Below, piece after piece: positions 6,482 through 12,701 of a DNA stretch of 13,648 nt (its first letter is position 1; the number at the start of each line of letters is the position of its first letter). The stretch covers positions 1 to 13,648 of the forward strand of contig JAVHYG010000025.1 in assembly GCA_031119195.1 (NCBI GenBank), given 5' to 3'. The position numbers were made by a program, and so were the translations under genes. The notes beneath the pieces are model-generated. The model was not told the DNA's origin, made no database searches, and worked only from the letters and a program-made list of their open reading frames with translations. The DNA is from Rickettsiella sp. GTDB lineage: Bacteria; Pseudomonadota; Gammaproteobacteria; Diplorickettsiales; Diplorickettsiaceae.

Positions 6482-6979
6482 ATGATAACTTTAACATTGA
6501 TCCGTCACGCAACAGCGCATAGTAAGCAAATTTGTCAGCAAGATAGCAACCGTATGCTTAATCCACTTGGCGAGCAACAAGCAAAAAATATTGCCTTACA
6601 ATTAACACAAAAAAATTACTTACCTGATTATATACTATGTAGTCCTACAAAACGCACGCTTCAAACAGCCACGATCCTTTGTCAAACACTTGAATTAAGC
6701 ACTCAACTGATTAAAACCGATAATATTCTTTATTCGGGCGATGTTGAAGAAATTTTGGCCCATGTATGCTGCTTAACAAACGCAAAACAATTATTCCTTG
6801 TGGGACACAATCCGAATCTGAGTTGGTTAGCACATTACCTTTGTAATGCAACAAAATCAATTTGTTTGCCTCCTGCAGGCGTTATTGGACTTGAGTTTAA
6901 AATAAAAAGTTGGGATGAATTAACAAAAACATCCGGAAAGCTACTTTTCTTTATCGAACCGAGTCATGAACTGCATTGA
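6482..6979 (+). CDS. sixA: SixA-type phosphohistidine phosphatase
   Basis: A 165-residue member of the histidine phosphatase superfamily. LIRHATA at residues 6-12 gives the RHG-type motif with Arg8 and nucleophile His9. SPTKRTLQTA at 54-63 supplies Arg58, and GHNPNLSWL at 108-116 supplies the second catalytic histidine, His109. Length and motif spacing fit SixA, which removes phosphate from histidine in phosphorelay or PTS-type proteins; the actual substrate here is unknown. No Shine-Dalgarno sequence is visible before the ATG, only 6 bases after the previous stop, so re-initiation is probable. Its end overlaps the next gene by 14 bases. Confidence 0.87.
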   Translation: MITLTLIRHATAHSKQICQQDSNRMLNPLGEQQAKNIALQLTQKNYLPDYILCSPTKRTLQTATILCQTLELSTQLIKTDNILYSGDVEEILAHVCCLTNAKQLFLVGHNPNLSWLAHYLCNATKSICLPPAGVIGLEFKIKSWDELTKTSGKLLFFIEPSHELH

Positions 6980-8675
6980 TACTCTTTTTAAACAAGCTAT
7001 TACTGATCATCAAAACGGAAACCTAGCATCCGCAAAACAGTCCTATGAACAGATTTTAATAATCCAACCTTTAAATGCCCAAGCACTGCATGGACTCGGC
7101 ATGCTGGCAGTTACGCTTCAACAATGGGATAGTGCAATTAATTGGATACAAAAAGCGTTAACTATCAAACCAAATTCAGCCTATTTTCATCTGCATTTAG
7201 CAAACACTTTTAAAAAAAATGGGCAATTTGAGTCGGCTTCGATTCATTACCAAACTGCATTATGTTTAGACCCCTATTATGCAGAAGCACACAATAATTT
7301 TGCTGCATTACTATTTAAGCAAAGTAACTATACAGATGCCCGTCAACACTATGAACAAGCTATCTATTTAAAACCCAATTATATCGAAGCTCACTTTAAT
7401 TTAGCATTACTTTTTGTTGCCGAACAAAAAACTGAAGAGGCGATCACGCAATTTAATATTGTATTAGAATTGCATCCCCATTCCATACAAACACACTGGC
7501 AATTATCAATTATTTATTGGCAACTGAACGAACTAGAAAAGGTAGAATCCCATTATCAAAAGTTATTAGCGTTAAACCACCAGTCGGCGGAATTATTTAA
7601 TAATTTAGGTGTACTCGCGCTTAAAAAAAATCAGCCAGAAATTGCCATCGATTATTTTAAACAGGCACTCGCCCTTGAACCAAAACACGAAGATGCTAGA
7701 AATAATCTAGCTTTCACGCTATTAGAAAAAAATGCTTTTGAAGCATCCATTTGGCATTATGCGCTATATTTAAATTTAAAACCTGATGACAAAGAAGCAC
7801 TGTACAATCGAGCACAAAGCCTCATGTTAACCGGACAACTTGATAAAGCGATTGACGATCTAAAAAAAATAGTCTCACTCGATGCGAATCATATCGATGC
7901 TTACTGTAATCTAGCTGCTATTTATTTAAAATTAGACGATAAAGCTGCAGCCATACAGTCTTATCAACAGGTGTTAAATCGCGAAAAGGATCATCCTATA
8001 GCCTCTTATATGCTCAGCGCACTCACCCAACAATCCATTTTTTCTGCCTCTCCGATTGAATATGTTAAAAATTTATTTGATAGCTATGCGCCTAGGTTTG
8101 ATACACATCTAAAAGATACCCTATGTTACAAAACGCCTGAATTATTGCGCCAAGAAATTACGCCTTACTTAAACTCTAAAAAATATAAGATACTTGATTT
8201 AGGCTGTGGTACTGGCCTGAGTGGAATACCATTTTCTGAAATAGCCGAAAAATTAATCGGTATCGATATTTCCAGCAAAATGCTGGCGCTTGCTAAGACT
8301 AAAAATTGTTATAGTGAATTAATTGAAGCTGATATTTTAAATGGAATTTCTCAACTAAGCGAACCTTACGATCTAATTTTGTGTATTGATACCCTCGTTT
8401 ATTTCGGCAAACTCGATGCATTATTCTCTGTAGTCGCTTCGTATCTTGAAGAAAAGGGCCTCTTTTGTTTTTCCATAGAGATATCTGATACGTCAGTAAC
8501 TTCTTATCGTTTGCAAACATCGGGACGTTATCAACATGCCATTATTTATATAAATAACTTAGCTAAGAAAAACAATTTAAAATGTCTTGCACAATCAATT
8601 GTTGATGGACGTTATCAAAAAAATGAATTTGTAAAAACTGGTCTATTTGTGTTAAAAAAAGGGAGTAGAATTTAG
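6966..8675 (+). CDS. TPR-repeat protein fused to SAM-dependent methyltransferase
   Basis: A 569-residue two-part protein. Residues 3 to about 345 are a run of roughly ten 34-residue tetratricopeptide repeats; diagnostic blocks include FNNLGVLALKKNQPEIAIDYFKQA and AEAHNNFAALL. These form a helical scaffold for protein binding. After a linker (SPIEYVKNLFDSYAPRFD at 362-379), residues 405-565 are a class I methyltransferase. Motif I is ILDLGCGTGLSG at 409-420, the acidic motif II is GIDIS at 432-436, and DLILCIDTLVYFG lies at about 469-481. The enzyme would transfer methyl from S-adenosylmethionine to a substrate recruited by the repeats; the substrate is unknown. It starts 14 bases inside sixA, so it is translationally coupled. 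There is no signal peptide and it is probably cytoplasmic. It is the last gene of the operon, and no strong terminator follows. Confidence 0.9.
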   Translation: MNCIDTLFKQAITDHQNGNLASAKQSYEQILIIQPLNAQALHGLGMLAVTLQQWDSAINWIQKALTIKPNSAYFHLHLANTFKKNGQFESASIHYQTALCLDPYYAEAHNNFAALLFKQSNYTDARQHYEQAIYLKPNYIEAHFNLALLFVAEQKTEEAITQFNIVLELHPHSIQTHWQLSIIYWQLNELEKVESHYQKLLALNHQSAELFNNLGVLALKKNQPEIAIDYFKQALALEPKHEDARNNLAFTLLEKNAFEASIWHYALYLNLKPDDKEALYNRAQSLMLTGQLDKAIDDLKKIVSLDANHIDAYCNLAAIYLKLDDKAAAIQSYQQVLNREKDHPIASYMLSALTQQSIFSASPIEYVKNLFDSYAPRFDTHLKDTLCYKTPELLRQEITPYLNSKKYKILDLGCGTGLSGIPFSEIAEKLIGIDISSKMLALAKTKNCYSELIEADILNGISQLSEPYDLILCIDTLVYFGKLDALFSVVASYLEEKGLFCFSIEISDTSVTSYRLQTSGRYQHAIIYINNLAKKNNLKCLAQSIVDGRYQKNEFVKTGLFVLKKGSRI

Positions 8676-8724
8676 TATTTACTCTATAAAAATTTAAATA
8701 ATGATATTATAAGGAGTTAATAAT

Positions 8725-9009
8725 ATGGTAAGTGTAACAATGAAATTAGATACCTTAGCCTGGGTAAAAAAATTAGAACAGGCCGGCATACCTGCACAAC
8801 ATGCGGAAGCACAAGTCGAATTACTTGCCAATGTTATTGAAAACACTATTTGTACAAAAAAAGATTTAGACGTAAAATTAAACGTGCTTGAATTGAATCT
8901 TAAATCAAAGCTTGTAGAATCTAAACATGAACTTATTAAATGGTTTGTCGGTACTTTTATCTTAGCCATAGGTGTATCTGCAACTTTTATTAAACTATTT
9001 CTTTTATAA
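8725..9009 (+). CDS. DUF1640-like coiled-coil protein with C-terminal membrane anchor
   Basis: A 94-residue protein resembling the bacterial DUF1640 (CCDC90/MCUR1-like) family. The family opening is present as LDTLAWVKKLEQAGIPAQHAEAQVELL, followed by KKDLDVKLNVLELNLKSKL, a leucine-periodic coiled coil at about 45-70. A single membrane span, WFVGTFILAIGVSATFIKLFLL, covers residues 73-94. The expected topology is a cytoplasmic coiled coil anchored at the C-terminus. The start is secure: AAGGAG lies 8 bases before the ATG, almost the same leader as the LuxR-type gene at 213. Bacterial function is not established. It stands alone 49 bases after the methyltransferase gene and converges with the next gene. 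Confidence 0.78.
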   Translation: MVSVTMKLDTLAWVKKLEQAGIPAQHAEAQVELLANVIENTICTKKDLDVKLNVLELNLKSKLVESKHELIKWFVGTFILAIGVSATFIKLFLL

Positions 9010-9037
9010 ATTAAAAAATCCTTAGCATATAATTTAT

Positions 9038-9068
9038 TTTATAAAATTTTTAAAAAAAATTTTATAAA
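9038..9068. terminator. 14-bp AT-only hairpin between convergent genes
   Basis: TTTATAAAATTTTT (9038-9051) and AAAAATTTTATAAA (9055-9068) are exact reverse complements with a 3-base loop. The hairpin lies between a plus-strand gene ending at 9009 and a minus-strand gene ending at 9106, the expected place for a bidirectional terminator. It has no G or C, so as RNA it is weaker than normal terminators. It may instead act as a DNA cruciform or a boundary. Confidence 0.45.
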
Positions 9069-9105
9069 GTGATTTATCAGTTTAGTTCATAAACTTCTTA
9101 CAAAA

Positions 9106-10914
9106 CTAAAAGTTCAGTTTAAGAGGGGTAATTTCATTGTTTTCAGATTTCTGATCAGAAATTTTTGTAGCTTGAAAAAATAAACACGTTGGGACTTTAT
9201 TCCGCATTGTTGTTTTTAGCTTTCCATAGGTTTGTGGTAGGGCTGCGGCACAAGACGTTGGCGGTGTTAACACAGTTCCTTGCTGAGTGATAAACTCATT
9301 CCATCGATTACAATAATCGAAATATTCTAAAGCGTTAGAATTAGCAAATTGTTCTAAACTATTAAAAAAAACTTGTTTTTGTTTTTTTTGAAAAGCATTC
9401 TTATTTGCAAAATTTAAAATGGCATCCGAAACAAATAATTGGATTTCCTTAAAGTCCTCAGCAATAAAACTTCCAGTTGCAGGAAATAAATAAGATAATA
9501 CATCTTGAAAATACACAATTGTCGTTAAATCATTTATCAAGTTAGCAACAGTCCATTGACCAGTTTCTCTCAAAGCTGATCTTAACGTTAAAGGATATTT
9601 TTGGATTAGTTGATTATAATTTTGAAGTATTAGCAATAAGTCGTAGTGTAATGTATGCAGAAACAATCCCTTTAAAACGTCAAGGTGATCTGAGTTTGCT
9701 TCAGTCTCAGATAAAAAATAAATTGATGTATCAAAGATTAGTTTATTAAATTTAACAGGAATTAAATTTAAATAATACGTTTGCATATATATAGCAATAG
9801 CATTTTCACTGGTGTCATTGCTTCCGGTGTACAGTAAAGCTCGCGACATACAATCAAACAATGTATTTAATTCATTTACGTCATAAAAATTAGCAGTGCA
9901 TTGAATACCATTTGGATCCTGAAAAAAAAATTTTTTATCTTTTATAAGATTGACAGCATGATGCGGACTCGAAATGATCATGCCATAGGGCATAGGATAA
10001 TTTAGTGTGTCGTTAAGTAAATGTAAAAAATTTGATCGGGTAATAATACCAGTTCCGGAAAATAAGCTCTTTAATTGAAAAAACCTTTTTTTCTCAATTT
10101 CAAGTGCTTGTTCGTAAGCAGTTTTGTAGGTTTGGTACATAAAAGGCAAACCCGATTGGAATAGAATAAGATTAGCTAATCTTTCTGTTATATCGTAGAA
10201 AAAAGCACAATTTATTCGTTGATATTTAAAATGCTCTTCAATTTTTTCATTGAGAGCAACTAAATTAACACAGGCATTAGTATGCGCAAATCTCTCGAGA
10301 CTAGGATATTTATTTAATTTTTTGATAAATTTAGCTTTAAGTAATTTATACTCTTTAGTTTCTTGTCTTACTAAGTTTTTAAAAAAAAAATCCTTTTTTT
10401 TGTAAATTTCAAGCTCTTTATCAGTAATTAAATTGCCTTGCATATGAAACGTGTAAAATAAAGAGCTTAAAGCAAACTCAAAATTTTCTTCTAATCCTGG
10501 GGATATTTCATCTGAAAAATAATTCCAATTCATAATTTGTTCTATGCTACTTAAAGCTTCATTTTCTAGGCCGGCTGCTTTTTCAAGGCTTACCACTAAA
10601 TCAACAGCATTGATGCCACTACATATTCCTTTCATTAAGCAGACAAGTAAGGATAAAGATAGCGAAAAATTTTCATCATTAGCATAGTTAACTAAAATGT
10701 TATTTAAACCCTCATATCCACCCAAATGGATTTGCATATTCCAGTCCAATTGCTCAAAAAGGGAATAAGCCGTATTGGAAATTAAATCATTCTTAATGCG
10801 TTCCAAAGGCATCTGCGCTAGTAAGCCATCAAATAGCAGTAAAGGATTTTTTTTAAAAACAATTAAAATTGCATTTTGCGCGAATCGAAATTGATTGAAA
10901 TTCAGACTAAGCAT
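9106..10914 (-). CDS. Large unrecognised protein with papain-like Cys/His/Asp motifs; possible secreted effector
   Basis: A 602-residue protein with no recognised full-length homologue. Three short motifs stand out. KGICSGINAV at 95-104 has Cys98 in a GxCxG context, and PHHAVNLI at 317-324 has His319. FFFQDPNG at 329-336 has Asp333, 14 residues after His319. This order and the HAV...DPN pair resemble YopT-type (C58) and related papain-like cysteine proteases, where His and Asp are about 16 apart; the Cys-to-His distance (221) is larger than usual. The C-terminus is polar with several glutamates and ends PLKLNF, compatible with a Dot/Icm type IV secretion signal. There is no signal peptide. 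Upstream lacks a Shine-Dalgarno sequence. Codons 172-180 hold adjacent A8 and T10 tracts. Protease activity and secretion are inference; the protein could equally be an inactive or unrelated fold. Confidence 0.5.
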   Translation of the reverse strand: MLSLNFNQFRFAQNAILIVFKKNPLLLFDGLLAQMPLERIKNDLISNTAYSLFEQLDWNMQIHLGGYEGLNNILVNYANDENFSLSLSLLVCLMKGICSGINAVDLVVSLEKAAGLENEALSSIEQIMNWNYFSDEISPGLEENFEFALSSLFYTFHMQGNLITDKELEIYKKKDFFFKNLVRQETKEYKLLKAKFIKKLNKYPSLERFAHTNACVNLVALNEKIEEHFKYQRINCAFFYDITERLANLILFQSGLPFMYQTYKTAYEQALEIEKKRFFQLKSLFSGTGIITRSNFLHLLNDTLNYPMPYGMIISSPHHAVNLIKDKKFFFQDPNGIQCTANFYDVNELNTLFDCMSRALLYTGSNDTSENAIAIYMQTYYLNLIPVKFNKLIFDTSIYFLSETEANSDHLDVLKGLFLHTLHYDLLLILQNYNQLIQKYPLTLRSALRETGQWTVANLINDLTTIVYFQDVLSYLFPATGSFIAEDFKEIQLFVSDAILNFANKNAFQKKQKQVFFNSLEQFANSNALEYFDYCNRWNEFITQQGTVLTPPTSCAAALPQTYGKLKTTMRNKVPTCLFFQATKISDQKSENNEITPLKLNF

Positions 10915-10944
10915 AATTTTTTTATAATTAATATTCTTATTTTT

Positions 10945-10973
10945 TATATATTTATTAAATATACAGAAATTAA
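10945..10973 (-). promoter_or_regulatory. Possible promoter of the large unknown gene
   Basis: Read leftwards, TTAATT (10973-10968) and TATATA (10950-10945) are spaced by 17 bases, 31 bases before the start codon at 10914. The match is moderate and the region is nearly pure A/T, so chance matches are common. Confidence 0.28.
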
Positions 10974-11022
10974 CTTAGGAATTTCTTAATAAAAAAACCG
11001 AAAAAAATACATTAGCTAATAG

Positions 11023-11160
11023 AGAAAAAAACGTAAACTGGACGCGAAAAGCCGTCTTTGTTGTATCACTTTGTTGCGGTACTCATTTACACTTAAGTCA
11101 ACGCCGTTCCTCGAAAAGTCGGCGCCGCGTGCTACAGACAAAATTCATTTTTTCCCGTAA
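11023..11160. repeat. GC-elevated intergenic island, possible dispersed repeat
   Basis: Between two minus-strand genes, in otherwise very AT-rich DNA, about 11041-11130 is near half G+C. It has two near-identical decamers, CGAAAAGCCG (11045-11054) and CGAAAAGTCG (11112-11121), the palindrome CGGCGCCG (11120-11127), and a palindrome ATTAGCTAAT just outside (11011-11020). On the plus strand, 45 codons are open from 11023 to a TAA at 11158, with no ATG start. The composition is unlike its neighbours and suggests an inserted repeat unit or a decayed gene fragment. I see no convincing gene or RNA fold. The flanking bases 10915-11022 are AT-rich and hold only the promoter candidate above. Confidence 0.35.
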
Positions 11161-11166
11161 GTTTAG

Positions 11167-11790
11167 TTAAAAATACAATCCTGAAATATAACTTGCTACA
11201 GCTTCAATATCTGCATCACTCATGTTTTTAGCAATCGTTGACATCATCTGATGTTGTGTATCTACTCGCTCACCAGAACGAAATGCCTTCAGCTGTTTAG
11301 AAACGTATGCCATATGCTGGCCACTTAACCTGGGAAATCCCGCAGGCGGATTACCTAAACCAGCAGGACCATGGCAAGCTAAGCACGCTGGGATACCTTT
11401 TATCGAATTCCCACCACGATAAAGTTTTTGCCCTAATGGAACTAACTGTGCTTGAGCAGCGTCTATACTCCCTGGCAAATTAGCATAGTAATTAGCTATT
11501 TCTAGCATTTCTTTTTCTGACAAAGAAACAACGATAGCATTCATAAGTGCATTAATTCGGCCATTTTTTACTTGCGGACGAAAATCTTTAAGGGACTTTA
11601 TGAGATAGACAGGATTTTGGCCTGCTAATTTTGGCCATGCTTTATTTACTGATGCATTCCCATCACTGCCATGACATACAGCGCAGTGGGATAAAGTAGA
11701 TTCAATCATCCTAGCAGTTTTGACTGAACTCTGCGCCACTACTGAAAAAAAAGAAAAAAAACAAAGGAGAAAAAAAATTCGATAATCCAT
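11167..11790 (-). CDS. Cytochrome c4, dihaem periplasmic electron carrier
   Basis: A 207-residue exported cytochrome with two class I haem domains. The first 19 residues form a Sec signal peptide with a very hydrophobic core (FFLLCFFSFFSVVA) and cleavage likely after Ala19. Haem-binding CxxCH motifs are CAVCH (Cys36, Cys39, His40) and CLACH (Cys136, Cys139, His140), each followed by the family GxxG spacing. WPKLAGQNPVYL at 52-63 and FPRLSGQHMAYV at 152-163 are the repeated family blocks. Methionines around 83 and 182-183 are the expected axial ligands. It carries electrons from the bc1 complex to terminal oxidases. AGGGA lies 9 bases before the ATG. It is divergent from engB, an arrangement seen in other gammaproteobacteria. 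Haem attachment needs a cytochrome c maturation system outside this window. Confidence 0.92.
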   Translation of the reverse strand: MDYRIFFLLCFFSFFSVVAQSSVKTARMIESTLSHCAVCHGSDGNASVNKAWPKLAGQNPVYLIKSLKDFRPQVKNGRINALMNAIVVSLSEKEMLEIANYYANLPGSIDAAQAQLVPLGQKLYRGGNSIKGIPACLACHGPAGLGNPPAGFPRLSGQHMAYVSKQLKAFRSGERVDTQHQMMSTIAKNMSDADIEAVASYISGLYF

Positions 11791-11982
11791 ACTGTTAAAT
11801 CCCTATTATTGAAATATGCACCCTTTAAATTTTATTTGCTAAAATAAGTTTTTTAGTTTATATTTTTTTAAGGCTTTGAACGAACTAAAATAATATAGGC
11901 CCTTAAGCGTGACTAACGTTCAGCAAAAAGAGTCTAATAAAAAGGCCAGGGAGTTTTTCTTTTTTCTCGATGAAGATGAACT
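11791..11982. promoter_or_regulatory. Divergent intergenic region of cytochrome c4 and engB
   Basis: This 192-base AT-rich region must hold the promoters of two divergent genes. CTAAAA (11839-11844) and TTTTAG (11851-11856) form a 6-bp inverted repeat near its centre. TAATAT at 11890-11895 could be a -10 element for engB, but no good -35 partner is visible. AGGGAG at 11948-11953 is the best purine run before engB, though it is about 29 bases from the start. No further feature is clear. Confidence 0.3.
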
Positions 11983-12582
11983 TTGAACGCAATTACTTTT
12001 CCTCCGATTCTTTTTCTAAAGAGTGTCGCGCAACTCAATCAATTACCTGAAGATAAAGGGTCAGAAATCGCTTTTATAGGCCGTTCTAATTCAGGAAAAT
12101 CAACTGCCATAAATACGATTACAGGGGTAAAAGGATTGGCAAGAACCAGTAAAACACCTGGCCGTACACAACTCTTAAATTTTTTTGAAATTAATCCAGA
12201 ACAACGTTTAGTGGATCTTCCCGGTTATGGTTATGCCCATGTCAATACCACAAAAAAGGAAGATTGGGAAAAAGTAATCGCTATTTACCTCAAAACACGA
12301 CGTTCGTTAAAGGGGTTAATTATCACTATGGATAGTCGTCATCCGCTTAAAGAGCGCGACCAATCAATGCTGACCTGGGCTTCACATTATCAAATTCCAG
12401 TCTATATCCTCCTGACTAAAGTCGATAAGTTATCTCGCCAACAATCTTTGAAAGTGTTACAGGAAACAAAGCAGCAGTTAATTAAACTTAATGATATTAG
12501 CGCTGTTCAGCTTTTTTCCGCACCAAAGAAAATTGGCCTTGAATCTGCCCGGAAAACCATTTTGGAATGGTTAAACGCCTAA
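11983..12582 (+). CDS. engB: Ribosome-assembly GTPase EngB (YihA/YsxC)
   Basis: A 199-residue essential GTPase acting in late assembly of the large ribosomal subunit and in cell division. G motifs are complete: G1 GRSNSGKS at 33-40, the switch block ARTSKTPGRTQ at 53-63, G3 DLPGYG at 78-83, G4 TKVD at 145-148 and a G5-like SAPKK near 180. RHPLK at 119-123 is typical of the family, and length is normal. The frame is closed by a TGA at 11977, so the start must be TTG at 11983 or later. TTG gives an N-terminus (FLKSVAQLNQLP) that aligns with other family members. ATGs at 11970 and 11976 are in another frame. The non-ATG start without a good binding site suggests low expression, or a frame disturbance at the 5' end. 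It is divergent from the cytochrome gene. Confidence 0.93.
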   Translation: MNAITFPPILFLKSVAQLNQLPEDKGSEIAFIGRSNSGKSTAINTITGVKGLARTSKTPGRTQLLNFFEINPEQRLVDLPGYGYAHVNTTKKEDWEKVIAIYLKTRRSLKGLIITMDSRHPLKERDQSMLTWASHYQIPVYILLTKVDKLSRQQSLKVLQETKQQLIKLNDISAVQLFSAPKKIGLESARKTILEWLNA

Positions 12583-12639
12583 AAATTAATTGACTGCAAA
12601 TCAGAATACAAAACGTTATTCACTTTATTATAAATTTTT

Positions 12640-12668
12640 TTGACCTAAAGGGCATTATATGATAAAAA
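12640..12668 (+). promoter_or_regulatory. Possible sigma-70 promoter of the OPT transporter
   Basis: TTGACC (12640-12645, five of six consensus bases) and TAAAAA (12663-12668, four of six) are separated by 17 bases. They lie 33 bases before the start codon at 12702 and after the end of engB. This is the best-looking promoter in the window, though the -10 element is imperfect. Confidence 0.4.
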
Positions 12669-12701
12669 AATTGATTGGCAAAAAAATAATTGAGAGATCT
12701 T

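Noticed and set aside
8299..8520. Antisense open frame of 73 codons
   Set aside because: Opposite the conserved methyltransferase domain, with no supporting signal.
8694..8969. Antisense open frame of 91 codons
   Set aside because: Opposite the DUF1640-like gene, which has a strong Shine-Dalgarno sequence and family motifs; the antisense product is Ser/Thr/Cys-rich noise.
11041..11056. Possible terminator hairpin GACG/CGTC after cytochrome c4
   Set aside because: The stem is only four pairs and the T-run on the minus strand starts about 10 bases later, too far for an intrinsic terminator.
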